Assembly: GCA_021647585.1 (NCBI GenBank)
Contig: JAKIUK010000013.1
Span: 6,798 to 70,797 of the forward strand
DNA: 64,000 nt
Origin: Methylococcaceae bacterium
Lineage (GTDB): Bacteria; Pseudomonadota; Gammaproteobacteria; Methylococcales; Methylomonadaceae
Direction of reading: 5' to 3'
Below the pieces are notes generated by a model, which saw only the letters and a program-made list of their open reading frames with translations, did not search any database and was not told the DNA's origin. The translations under genes were made by a program, and so were the position numbers. Below, piece after piece: positions 26,246-35,371 of the stretch. How positions within the stretch are numbered: the stretch's first letter is position 1; every line of letters begins with the position of its first letter.

Positions 26246-28230
26246 TAAAGAACGTCGTTAACATTCTTAACCACATTTTCAACTGTAAAGCCGAAGTGTT
26301 TCATCACGTCGCCACCTGGTGCAGATTCTCCAAATGTATCTATTCCAACAACGCCACCTTCCAGCCCGACATATTTACGCCAGTAATCACTGACCCCTGC
26401 TTCGACAGCCACCCGTTTAACACCCGGTGTCAATATGCTGTCTTTATAGCCCTGATCCTGACGATCAAACACATTTGTTGATGGCATAGAGACTACACGA
26501 ACTTGTGTGCCTGCTTCTGCCAGTTCTGCTTGCGCTTTGATCGCCAAATTAACTTCCGACCCTGTAGCAATGATTATCGCATCTGCATTTCCTATTGCTT
26601 CAGAGATTACGTAAGCCCCTTTGCTGATCGCTGCGATTTGATCATCTGTTCGACTGATGAACGGTAATCCTTGACGACTTAAGATCAAACTTGTTGGCCC
26701 ATCCATACGCTCAACTGCTTTTGTCCACGCTACCGCCGTTTCTGTACTGTCCGCTGGACGCCAGACATCCATATTCGGAATGAATCGCATCGCTGAGGTA
26801 TTTTCTACCGGCTGGTGAGTCGGTCCATCTTCTCCTTGCCCAATTGAGTCATGTGTCAGTACGGCAATGGTTCTGATTTTCATCAGTGCTGCCATGCGTA
26901 ACGCACTTTTCGCGTAGTCAGAGAACATGTGGAATGTGCCACCAAATGGAATTAACCCTCCATGCAATGTCATGCCACTCATGATTGCAAACATGCCAAA
27001 TTCACGCACACCGTATGAAATGTAATTACCCATTTCTTTGCCGCTGACGTGCTTGAAGTCTGCACAGCTGGTAAGGTTTGAACCTGTTAAGTCCGCTGAC
27101 CCACCCAGAAATTCCGGTAATGTCGGTGCCAGTGCTGCTATACATTTTTGCGAGGCTTGACGACTTGCCAAGTTTTCCGCTGCTGCATTGGTTTCTGTAA
27201 TCAGTGCATCTGCTGCTGTTTTCCAGTTTGCCGGCAATTCACCTGCCATACGACGTTTGAATTCTGCTGCTTCTGCCGGGTATTCTTTAGCATAGGCATC
27301 AAATCGTGTATTCCACTCGGCTTCTACTGCTGCACCTTTAGTTTTTGCATCCCAGCCTGCATAAACCTCATCAGGAATAACAAATGGAGCGTGCGGCCAG
27401 TTGAGTTCTTTACGTACTAATGCCACTTCTTCTTCACCTAATGCGGCACCGTGACAGTCATGGCTACCGCTTTTGTTAGGTGAGCCAAATCCAATGATGG
27501 TTTTACAACAGATCATTGAAGGTCTGTCTGTAACACCTTTTGATTCGACTATCGCTGCGTTGATTGCATCCGAATCATGTCCATCTACTGAGACCACATG
27601 CCATCCGTAAGCTTCAAAACGCTTCACTGTGTCGTCTGTGTACCAGCCGTCTATGTGTCCGTCAATTGAGATGTTGTTGTCATCCCAAAATGCTATCAGG
27701 TTGCCTAACCCCCATGTACCTGCCAGTGCGCAGGCTTCATGTGAGATGCCCTCCATCAAACAACCATCGCCTAAAAATACATAGGTGTGATGATCTACAA
27801 TTTTATGTCCCGGTTTGTTGAACTGGTCTGCCATTAGCTTTTCTGCCATCGCAAAACCCACACCGTTCGTGATACCCTGACCTAGTGGACCTGTGGTCGT
27901 TTCTATTCCCGGTGCATATCCATATTCAGGGTGTCCTGCACAGGCTGAGTGCAATTGACGAAATGATGATAACTGTTCCATTGGCAAGTCATAACCTGTC
28001 AAATGCAACAGTGAGTAGAGTAACATGGAGCCATGACCGTTGGATAAGATGAAACGGTCACGATCTGCCCATTGCGGACTGCTCGGGTTGTGTTTCATGT
28101 GGTCATTCCACAGCACTTCGGCAATATCTGCCATGCCCATCGGTGCGCCCGGGTGACCTGATTTTGCTTTTTGTACTGCATCCATGCTTAATGCACGGAT
28201 TGCGTTTGCTAAATTACGGCGTGAAGACAT
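26245..28230 (-). CDS. tkt: Transketolase, copy 1
   Basis: Thiamine-diphosphate enzyme moving two-carbon units between sugar phosphates; central to RuMP acceptor regeneration. 661 residues (E. coli 663) with the TPP-binding motif FLGDGCLMEGISHEACALAG through NNISIDG, substrate motifs GHPGAPMGMADIAEVLW, GPLGQGI and THDSIGQGEDGPTHQP, and a C-terminal domain. A good ribosome site (AGGAGA) precedes the ATG. It is the last gene of an hps-phi-tkt cassette that is repeated at 32,018-35,371. This copy has Val at residue 500. Confidence 0.97.
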   Translation of the reverse strand: MSSRRNLANAIRALSMDAVQKAKSGHPGAPMGMADIAEVLWNDHMKHNPSSPQWADRDRFILSNGHGSMLLYSLLHLTGYDLPMEQLSSFRQLHSACAGHPEYGYAPGIETTTGPLGQGITNGVGFAMAEKLMADQFNKPGHKIVDHHTYVFLGDGCLMEGISHEACALAGTWGLGNLIAFWDDNNISIDGHIDGWYTDDTVKRFEAYGWHVVSVDGHDSDAINAAIVESKGVTDRPSMICCKTIIGFGSPNKSGSHDCHGAALGEEEVALVRKELNWPHAPFVIPDEVYAGWDAKTKGAAVEAEWNTRFDAYAKEYPAEAAEFKRRMAGELPANWKTAADALITETNAAAENLASRQASQKCIAALAPTLPEFLGGSADLTGSNLTSCADFKHVSGKEMGNYISYGVREFGMFAIMSGMTLHGGLIPFGGTFHMFSDYAKSALRMAALMKIRTIAVLTHDSIGQGEDGPTHQPVENTSAMRFIPNMDVWRPADSTETAVAWTKAVERMDGPTSLILSRQGLPFISRTDDQIAAISKGAYVISEAIGNADAIIIATGSEVNLAIKAQAELAEAGTQVRVVSMPSTNVFDRQDQGYKDSILTPGVKRVAVEAGVSDYWRKYVGLEGGVVGIDTFGESAPGGDVMKHFGFTVENVVKNVNDVL

Positions 28231-28357
28231 GTAGTTCTTCTCCTAAATATGATTTTGTATACGTTGTTCAGCTCAATAACCGGGAATTCCGTTTATTCTC
28301 TCTTCGATTTCAATTGGGCTCCTGCTGCTATTGAGTTCTGATAATTCTGATAAGATT

Positions 28358-28383
28358 AAACGAGTGGCGTTTACCACTCGTTT
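28358..28383 (-). terminator. Hairpin between phi and tkt, copy 1 (attenuator or terminator)
   Basis: A perfect 10-bp stem (AAACGAGTGG / CCACTCGTTT) with a 6-nt loop lies 13 bp beyond the phi stop. On the minus strand the following sequence is AATCTTATC with only a short U-run, so partial termination or 3'-end protection of hps-phi mRNA is likely. Confidence 0.65.
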
Positions 28384-28395
28384 ATTCCCGTCGCT

Positions 28396-28941
28396 TTATT
28401 CCATGTTGGCGTGTCTTTCTTTCATTTTCTCTTCTGGAATTCCTTTTTCCCAGATCAAATGTGAGACGACAGCTTCTAGAAAGCACAAGGTCGACAGTTC
28501 AAACACTGTGCCCATCGGCATGCCTTTTACTGTTTTGTAAGAGTCATCCTTGCCGATTTGAAACACCCCATCTGCCATATCCCCTATGGTTGATGAAGAT
28601 TTTGAACAAATCAGCACAATCTTGGCACCCACGCTTTTTGCTTTGTTGGTGAACGCGATTAATTGCTCCGTTTCCCCGGATCCTGAGATGATGATTAGTA
28701 AATCACCTGCTTTGATACTGGGGGTGACGATTTCTCCTACCATGCTGACATCATATCCACTGTGCATCAAGCGCATGCCCAGAAAATTACCCACCAGCTT
28801 CGATCGACCAGCACCTGAGATAAATATACGTTGGGCACCGTCAAACATCCCTGTTATTTTTTCCGCATAGGTAAGATCAGTCGCATCAAGAATTTCTGAA
28901 ATTTTATTGACGACCAAACTTTGATTTTCTTGTTGCCACAT
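28396..28941 (-). CDS. hxlB: 6-phospho-3-hexuloisomerase, copy 1
   Basis: Second RuMP enzyme: isomerises 3-hexulose 6-phosphate to fructose 6-phosphate. 181 residues forming a single SIS domain: RIFISGAGRSKLVGNFLGMRL, LLIIISGSGETEQLIAFTNKAK and the C-terminal GTVFELSTLCFLEAVV segment with the catalytic Glu region. Length is typical for PHI. It starts 15 bp after the hps stop with GGAG at a good distance. At the nucleotide level it is the same as copy 2. Confidence 0.96.
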   Translation of the reverse strand: MWQQENQSLVVNKISEILDATDLTYAEKITGMFDGAQRIFISGAGRSKLVGNFLGMRLMHSGYDVSMVGEIVTPSIKAGDLLIIISGSGETEQLIAFTNKAKSVGAKIVLICSKSSSTIGDMADGVFQIGKDDSYKTVKGMPMGTVFELSTLCFLEAVVSHLIWEKGIPEEKMKERHANME

Positions 28942-28956
28942 AGTATTGCTCCGACC

Positions 28957-29598
28957 TTATGCTGCTTCTACTAATTCACGAATTTCACGTGCTGAGTCAG
29001 CAGGTGATGCTGCACCATAGATTGCCGCGCCAATTACGATGATGTTTGCGCCTGCACGGACTACGTCTTGTACTGTTGCGTGATTGATGCCACCGGCTAT
29101 TGAAATACGTACGTCCAAGCCTAAGCCTAAAATTTCCTGTAAATCATTGAAGGGGGTATCGCCTGCGGCCTGTGCGTCAAGACCTGTATGTATACCTACA
29201 ATTTGTGCACCGGCTTCAACTGTTGCAATTGAGCATGCCGCTTTGTCTGATACGTTAATCAAGTCAATTTGTGCTTCTGCTCCGTGCGCTTTTGCTGCTT
29301 TGATCACGCCGGCACATGTTGCAATACCTGATACACCTAACACTGTACAGATGTCTGCACCCGCCGCGTAGAATGGGGTCGCTTCGTATTCGCCAGCATC
29401 CATTGTTTTTAAGTCAACTAATAACAATTTATCCGGAAAACGCGCTCTTAACTCTTCTACTAAAGGAACGCCGTTGTGCTTGATGCATGGTGTGCCAATT
29501 TCAAAGATATCAACATACGGAGCCACTTCTTCTGCAAGTGCTACTGTTGCGTTGAAATCTAATGAGTCTAATGCCATTTGAATTAATGGTGTTGCCAT
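28957..29598 (-). CDS. hxlA: 3-hexulose-6-phosphate synthase, copy 1
   Basis: Key RuMP enzyme: aldol addition of formaldehyde to ribulose 5-phosphate. 213 residues, an orotidine-monophosphate-decarboxylase-fold barrel with the D-x-K-x-x-D signature (LLVDLKTMDAGEYE), FEIGTPCIKHNG near the N-terminus and the phosphate loop ISIAGGINHATV with GANIIVIGAAI. Length matches the family (207-215). GGAG precedes the ATG. The coding region differs from copy 2 by one visible base, but sequence upstream of the ribosome site is unrelated, so the two copies have separate promoters. Confidence 0.97.
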   Translation of the reverse strand: MATPLIQMALDSLDFNATVALAEEVAPYVDIFEIGTPCIKHNGVPLVEELRARFPDKLLLVDLKTMDAGEYEATPFYAAGADICTVLGVSGIATCAGVIKAAKAHGAEAQIDLINVSDKAACSIATVEAGAQIVGIHTGLDAQAAGDTPFNDLQEILGLGLDVRISIAGGINHATVQDVVRAGANIIVIGAAIYGAASPADSAREIRELVEAA

Positions 29599-30123
29599 GT
29601 TACGTACTCCAATTTTATTTTTATTACGAATTTGTTACGTATTTACCATGCACTTACAAATAATAAGCACTTGTTACGAGGCCGTAACTTTAAATCAGTT
29701 TATAGGTGAATGTCAATGCCCGTCGATGGAGCAAAAACCATAATTTAACAAAAACCATCATATATCAGCAATCGCTGATTCTACAAAGACATCAAATATA
29801 ATATATTCCTTTTACTACTTACACTGCCTTACATGTTCCTGAAAAAAATTTAGTCGCTAAATAGCAACTAAACCCTAAAATAATTAAGGCAAAATAGCAT
29901 TATCTTATTTATATTTTTTAACCCTTAATTCCTATTGAATTTAAATGGCGAGTTTAATCTACATCATAAATAATTTTAGTAACAATCAAGTTAAGCCCCC
30001 TAATTTCAAAATCAAATAATTGCTTTTTTACAACAGTTAAAATATGGATTTTCTTTACTTATCAAGTGTATCAAAAACAATATATTAGCTCTATTATATA
30101 TTTATTTTCCAAACATAATTAAC
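29599..30123. other. Intergenic region upstream of hps copy 1 (about 525 bp)
   Basis: AT-rich, with no open frame of note. It must contain the promoter of the first hps-phi-tkt cassette. I see a ribosome site next to the ATG but no -35/-10 pair that I would defend. No similarity to the region upstream of hps copy 2. Confidence 0.6.
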
Positions 30124-30154
30124 AAAAAAAATGCTGCATTAAGCAGCATTTTTT
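30124..30154 (-). terminator. Intrinsic terminator after the large GVxKYL gene
   Basis: An 8-bp stem AATGCTGC / GCAGCATT with a 5-nt loop and A/T tracts on both sides; on the minus strand it ends in a run of T. It lies about 60 bp beyond the stop at 30214. Confidence 0.88.
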
Positions 30155-30213
30155 AGTAAAACCCGTCAGTCAAAATGATCGATTATGGTTTTGACTCTGA
30201 CTGGAACAGGAAT

Positions 30214-31839
30214 TTAACCCGCCGCTTTCATTAAATACTTTTCTACTCCCGTTGCATTTGCCAAAGCAATCTCTTTAGCCAATACATTCTGCTTCTGCAT
30301 ATATTTATCAACTCCTGTCAATTCAATCACTTTTTTTACGGGCTCAGGTCGGGTCTGCAAATATTTTTCTACACCTGTAACTACAGCCAATTCCTCCTGC
30401 ATTTCTGCAGGCACTTCTTTAGCAGATTGTTCTATAGTAACCGCCTCATTGGCTGCTAAATATTTTTCCACTCCAGATACAGCAGATTCTCTTGCAACAA
30501 CTGCCTGTTCTTCTATATAATTTTCAACCCCAGTTGCGATGTGTTCATCTTTTTCAATTGCGGCACGATCATTCAAATATTGAGCGACACCTGTTGGCCT
30601 GGCTGCTCTCTCTGAAATTATTTTTTCCTCTAAATAGATATCAACAGTTGATGCTCCAGCCTCTTGTCCGGCAGGAATAAACTCCCCTTCCAGACATTTT
30701 TCAACCACAGCAGAAGCCGCATCCATCACAGACCTTACACTGGCAATGTACTTTGCCACGCCACTAACAGCAGGCTTGTGAATATCTTCTAAAGCTTTCT
30801 TTGAAACATATTTTGCTACGCCACTTACAACAGGTGCATTTTTTTCTGCCATTACCTTCTTTTGTATATATTTTGCCACACCACTAATAGCCGGAGCAGA
30901 CTTAGCGTCTATTGCCTGATGCTGCAAATACTTCTCTACACCACTCACCGCAGGCTTTTTACTGGCTTCTACTATTTTTTTAGCCAAATATTTAGTAACC
31001 CCAGTAACAGGCGGCTTATCTTGTGCTACAACAGCTTGTTTTTTAAAGTACCTGGCAACGGCACTTAAATCCTTATCACTCTCCTCATCGAGCTCATTTA
31101 AACTTTCCATAAGCCGAGCTTCTCTTTCTGCTATCACTGCTGCTTCAGTATCTGCTGCCATTTTTTCTTTAGTAATAATAGCCTGTTCCTCCAAATATCT
31201 TTCTACAATAACAGCCGCCGCTTTTTTTCTTGCAACGATCTCTTGCTCTAACTGATATTTTTCAACGCCTGTCACATCAAAACTTACTCTTGCTGCTGCA
31301 ATTTTCTTAGCAACATATTTATCAACACTTGAAGCAACACTGGTAGCCTGGTGTGTTGCCATATATCGCTGAACAGAGCTAACTACAACCTCTTCTTTTA
31401 CTGACAACTCCTGCTTTCTTAGATATTTATCAACAGAACTTACCTTGGGAGCCTGCCTGGAAGCAACCATTTGGTTGGCCATATATTTGGCCACCCCACT
31501 GGCTTTAGTTTCATCCTGATTCATCAAGTATTTTGTAACACCAGAAGCACCTTGCGTCTCATTAGAATCTAAATACTTTGCCACCCCAGTCTTTTGAGGC
31601 CTTCCTTCCAGGTATTTTTCCACGCCAGTAGGTCCTTTTCTCACAGGAAGTTTAGCCTCCTGTCGTCCAAGGTATTTATCTACTCCAGAAGCTACCGGCA
31701 TCTTATTTACATATTTTGCAACACCTGTTAAGCCATTGGAATTGTTAGAAATATCTTGTAACTCATTTTTTGTATCGTTATTTTCGGTAACAGATTGCTT
31801 ACCAGAGAAGAACGGCAATGCCGCTAATAAACCATTCAT
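30214..31839 (-). CDS. Large GVxKYL-repeat protein (about 25 repeats)
   Basis: Unrecognised family; 541 residues from the ATG at 31839 (GAGG 9 bp upstream; a GTG five codons earlier is less likely). After a short hydrophobic N-terminus (MNGLLAALPFFSG) the protein is a chain of about 25 motif copies, most of them [ST]-G-V-[AEDT]-K-Y-[LMVI], spaced about 14-25 residues by charged helical linkers. Several are degenerate (SSVQRYM, VIVERYL, SAVARYF, AVVEKCL, STVDIYL). One 35-residue acidic insert near 230-265 lacks the motif. It lies between the two hps-phi-tkt cassettes, directly after tkt copy 2. Multivalent linker is the most natural reading; unproven. Confidence 0.88.
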   Translation of the reverse strand: MNGLLAALPFFSGKQSVTENNDTKNELQDISNNSNGLTGVAKYVNKMPVASGVDKYLGRQEAKLPVRKGPTGVEKYLEGRPQKTGVAKYLDSNETQGASGVTKYLMNQDETKASGVAKYMANQMVASRQAPKVSSVDKYLRKQELSVKEEVVVSSVQRYMATHQATSVASSVDKYVAKKIAAARVSFDVTGVEKYQLEQEIVARKKAAAVIVERYLEEQAIITKEKMAADTEAAVIAEREARLMESLNELDEESDKDLSAVARYFKKQAVVAQDKPPVTGVTKYLAKKIVEASKKPAVSGVEKYLQHQAIDAKSAPAISGVAKYIQKKVMAEKNAPVVSGVAKYVSKKALEDIHKPAVSGVAKYIASVRSVMDAASAVVEKCLEGEFIPAGQEAGASTVDIYLEEKIISERAARPTGVAQYLNDRAAIEKDEHIATGVENYIEEQAVVARESAVSGVEKYLAANEAVTIEQSAKEVPAEMQEELAVVTGVEKYLQTRPEPVKKVIELTGVDKYMQKQNVLAKEIALANATGVEKYLMKAAG

Positions 31840-32017
31840 CAAATTATTCCTCACTCTTTATTATTTTTGCAATCAGAATAGATCCTTGTAAATAATATTC
31901 TATTCACTAGAACACTATTTACAAAAAACAACCAAACCTTGAATTACTCTATCATAATGCTGAGCATTTATCTTTATATGAAAAAATAAACACTCAACAT
32001 TAATCAGAACTTATGTC

Positions 32018-34003
32018 TTAAAGAACGTCATTAACATTCTTAACCACATTCTCAACTGTAAAGCCGAAGTGTTTCATTACGTCGCCACCTGGTGCAGATT
32101 CTCCAAATGTATCTATTCCAACAACGCCACCTTCCAGCCCGACATATTTACGCCAGTAATCACTGACCCCTGCTTCGACAGCCACCCGTTTAACACCCGG
32201 TGTCAATATGCTGTCTTTATAGCCCTGATCCTGACGATCAAACACATTTGTTGATGGCATAGAGACTACACGAACTTGTGTGCCTGCTTCTGCCAGTTCT
32301 GCTTGCGCTTTGATCGCCAAATTAACTTCCGACCCTGTAGCAATGATTATCGCATCTGCATTTCCTATTGCTTCAGAGATTACGTAAGCCCCTTTGCTGA
32401 TCGCTGCGATTTGATCATCTGTTCGACTGATGAACGGTAATCCTTGACGACTTAAGATCAAACTTGTTGGCCCATCCATACGCTCAACTGCTTTTGTCCA
32501 CGCTCCCGCCGTTTCTGTACTGTCCGCTGGACGCCAGACATCCATATTCGGAATGAATCGCATCGCTGAGGTATTTTCTACCGGCTGGTGAGTCGGTCCA
32601 TCTTCTCCTTGCCCAATTGAGTCATGTGTCAGTACGGCAATGGTTCTGATTTTCATCAGTGCTGCCATGCGTAACGCACTTTTCGCGTAGTCAGAGAACA
32701 TGTGGAATGTGCCACCAAATGGAATTAACCCTCCATGCAATGTCATACCACTCATGATTGCAAACATGCCAAATTCACGCACACCGTATGAAATGTAATT
32801 ACCCATTTCTTTGCCGCTGACGTGCTTGAAGTCTGCACAGCTGGTAAGGTTTGAACCTGTTAAGTCCGCTGACCCACCCAGAAATTCCGGTAATGTCGGT
32901 GCCAGTGCTGCTATACATTTTTGCGAGGCTTGACGACTTGCCAAGTTTTCCGCTGCTGCATTGGTTTCTGTAATCAGTGCATCTGCTGCTGTTTTCCAGT
33001 TTGCCGGCAATTCACCTGCCATACGACGTTTGAATTCTGCTGCTTCTGCCGGGTATTCTTTAGCATAGGCATCAAATCGTGTATTCCACTCGGCTTCTAC
33101 TGCTGCACCTTTAGTTTTTGCATCCCAGCCTGCATAAACCTCATCAGGAATAACAAATGGAGCGTGCGGCCAGTTGAGTTCTTTACGTACTAATGCCACT
33201 TCTTCTTCACCTAATGCGGCACCGTGACAGTCATGGCTACCGCTTTTGTTAGGTGAGCCAAATCCAATGATGGTTTTACAACAGATCATTGAAGGTCTGT
33301 CTGTAACACCTTTTGATTCGACTATCGCTGCGTTGATTGCATCCGAATCATGTCCATCTACTGAGACCACATGCCATCCGTAAGCTTCAAAACGCTTCAC
33401 TGTGTCGTCTGTGTACCAGCCGTCTATGTGTCCGTCAATTGAGATGTTGTTGTCATCCCAAAATGCTATCAGGTTGCCTAACCCCCATGTACCTGCCAGT
33501 GCGCAGGCTTCATGTGAGATGCCCTCCATCAAACAACCATCGCCTAAAAATACATAGGTGTGATGATCTACAATTTTATGTCCCGGTTTGTTGAACTGGT
33601 CTGCCATTAGCTTTTCTGCCATCGCAAAACCCACACCGTTCGTGATACCCTGACCTAGTGGACCTGTGGTCGTTTCTATTCCCGGTGCATATCCATATTC
33701 AGGGTGTCCTGCACAGGCTGAGTGCAATTGACGAAATGATGATAACTGTTCCATTGGCAAGTCATAACCTGTCAAATGCAACAGTGAGTAGAGTAACATG
33801 GAGCCATGACCGTTGGATAAGATGAAACGGTCACGATCTGCCCATTGCGGACTGCTCGGGTTGTGTTTCATGTGGTCATTCCACAGCACTTCGGCAATAT
33901 CTGCCATGCCCATCGGTGCGCCCGGGTGACCTGATTTTGCTTTTTGTACTGCATCCATGCTTAATGCACGGATTGCGTTTGCTAAATTACGGCGTGAAGA
34001 CAT
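32018..34003 (-). CDS. tkt: Transketolase, copy 2
   Basis: Same 661-residue enzyme as copy 1, with TPP and substrate motifs intact. The only amino-acid change I see is Val500 to Gly (base 32505, in ETAGAWTKAV), in the pyrimidine-binding or C-terminal half; its effect is unknown. Other differences are silent. It is followed after 178 bp by the 541-residue GVxKYL protein, while copy 1 is followed by a different GVxKYL gene. Confidence 0.97.
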   Translation of the reverse strand: MSSRRNLANAIRALSMDAVQKAKSGHPGAPMGMADIAEVLWNDHMKHNPSSPQWADRDRFILSNGHGSMLLYSLLHLTGYDLPMEQLSSFRQLHSACAGHPEYGYAPGIETTTGPLGQGITNGVGFAMAEKLMADQFNKPGHKIVDHHTYVFLGDGCLMEGISHEACALAGTWGLGNLIAFWDDNNISIDGHIDGWYTDDTVKRFEAYGWHVVSVDGHDSDAINAAIVESKGVTDRPSMICCKTIIGFGSPNKSGSHDCHGAALGEEEVALVRKELNWPHAPFVIPDEVYAGWDAKTKGAAVEAEWNTRFDAYAKEYPAEAAEFKRRMAGELPANWKTAADALITETNAAAENLASRQASQKCIAALAPTLPEFLGGSADLTGSNLTSCADFKHVSGKEMGNYISYGVREFGMFAIMSGMTLHGGLIPFGGTFHMFSDYAKSALRMAALMKIRTIAVLTHDSIGQGEDGPTHQPVENTSAMRFIPNMDVWRPADSTETAGAWTKAVERMDGPTSLILSRQGLPFISRTDDQIAAISKGAYVISEAIGNADAIIIATGSEVNLAIKAQAELAEAGTQVRVVSMPSTNVFDRQDQGYKDSILTPGVKRVAVEAGVSDYWRKYVGLEGGVVGIDTFGESAPGGDVMKHFGFTVENVVKNVNDVL

Positions 34004-34130
34004 GTAGTTCTTCTCCTAAATATGATTTTGTATACGTTGTTCAGCTCAATAACCGGGAATTCCGTTTATTCTCTCTTCGATTTCAATTGGGCTCCTGCTG
34101 CTATTGAGTTCTGATAATTCTGATAAGATT

Positions 34131-34156
34131 AAACGAGTGGCGTTTACCACTCGTTT
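34131..34156 (-). terminator. Hairpin between phi and tkt, copy 2
   Basis: The same 10-bp stem and 6-nt loop as in copy 1 (28,358-28,383). It lies at the same distance beyond the phi stop. Confidence 0.65.
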
Positions 34157-34168
34157 ATTCCCGTCGCT

Positions 34169-34714
34169 TTATTCCATGTTGGCGTGTCTTTCTTTCATTT
34201 TCTCTTCTGGAATTCCTTTTTCCCAGATCAAATGTGAGACGACAGCTTCTAGAAAGCACAAGGTCGACAGTTCAAACACTGTGCCCATCGGCATGCCTTT
34301 TACTGTTTTGTAAGAGTCATCCTTGCCGATTTGAAACACCCCATCTGCCATATCCCCTATGGTTGATGAAGATTTTGAACAAATCAGCACAATCTTGGCA
34401 CCCACGCTTTTTGCTTTGTTGGTGAACGCGATTAATTGCTCCGTTTCCCCGGATCCTGAGATGATGATTAGTAAATCACCTGCTTTGATACTGGGGGTGA
34501 CGATTTCTCCTACCATGCTGACATCATATCCACTGTGCATCAAGCGCATGCCCAGAAAATTACCCACCAGCTTCGATCGACCAGCACCTGAGATAAATAT
34601 ACGTTGGGCACCGTCAAACATCCCTGTTATTTTTTCCGCATAGGTAAGATCAGTCGCATCAAGAATTTCTGAAATTTTATTGACGACCAAACTTTGATTT
34701 TCTTGTTGCCACAT
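34169..34714 (-). CDS. hxlB: 6-phospho-3-hexuloisomerase, copy 2
   Basis: 181-residue SIS-domain isomerase with a protein sequence identical to copy 1 and no nucleotide difference that I could see. It keeps the 15-bp spacing from hps and the downstream hairpin. It works directly after hexulose-phosphate synthase, removing a product that would otherwise favour the reverse reaction. Confidence 0.96.
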   Translation of the reverse strand: MWQQENQSLVVNKISEILDATDLTYAEKITGMFDGAQRIFISGAGRSKLVGNFLGMRLMHSGYDVSMVGEIVTPSIKAGDLLIIISGSGETEQLIAFTNKAKSVGAKIVLICSKSSSTIGDMADGVFQIGKDDSYKTVKGMPMGTVFELSTLCFLEAVVSHLIWEKGIPEEKMKERHANME

Positions 34715-34729
34715 AGTATTGCTCCGACC

Positions 34730-35371
34730 TTATGCTGCTTCTACTAATTCACGAATTTCACGTGCTGAGTCAGCAGGTGATGCTGCACCATAGATTGCCG
34801 CGCCAATTACGATGATGTTTGCGCCTGCACGGACTACGTCTTGTACTGTTGCGTGATTGATGCCACCGGCTATTGAAATACGTACGTCCAAGCCTAAGCC
34901 TAAAATTTCCTGTAAATCATTGAAGGGGGTATCGCCTGCGGCCTGTGCGTCAAGACCTGTATGTATACCTACAATTTGTGCACCGGCTTCAACTGTTGCA
35001 ATTGAGCATGCCGCTTTGTCTGATACGTTAATCAAGTCAATTTGTGCTTCTGCTCCGTGCGCTTTTGCTGCTTTGATCACGCCGGCACATGTTGCAATAC
35101 CTGATACACCTAACACTGTACAGATGTCTGCACCCGCCGCGTAGAATGGGGTCGCTTCGTATTCGCCAGCATCCATTGTTTTTAAGTCAACTAATAACAA
35201 TTTATCCGGAAAACGTGCTCTTAACTCTTCTACTAAAGGAACGCCGTTGTGCTTGATGCATGGTGTGCCAATTTCAAAGATATCAACATACGGAGCCACT
35301 TCTTCTGCAAGTGCTACTGTTGCGTTGAAATCTAATGAGTCTAATGCCATTTGAATTAATGGTGTTGCCAT
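34730..35371 (-). CDS. hxlA: 3-hexulose-6-phosphate synthase, copy 2
   Basis: 213-residue protein identical to copy 1; one silent C/T difference (about base 35,215) is visible. The duplication ends at this start codon: upstream sequence (35,372 onward) shares only the GGAG ribosome site with copy 1. It therefore has its own promoter in the divergent region facing the HAD phosphatase gene. Confidence 0.97.
   Translation of the reverse strand: MATPLIQMALDSLDFNATVALAEEVAPYVDIFEIGTPCIKHNGVPLVEELRARFPDKLLLVDLKTMDAGEYEATPFYAAGADICTVLGVSGIATCAGVIKAAKAHGAEAQIDLINVSDKAACSIATVEAGAQIVGIHTGLDAQAAGDTPFNDLQEILGLGLDVRISIAGGINHATVQDVVRAGANIIVIGAAIYGAASPADSAREIRELVEAA

Noticed and set aside
28396..29371. Plus-strand frames opposite hps and phi (also in copy 2)
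   Set aside because: They mirror the highly conserved enzyme genes and repeat in both cassettes only because the DNA is duplicated.
30214..31839. CRISPR-like or DNA-level tandem repeat in the GVxKYL gene
   Set aside because: The repetition is at protein level; the DNA of individual motif copies differs too much and spacing is irregular.
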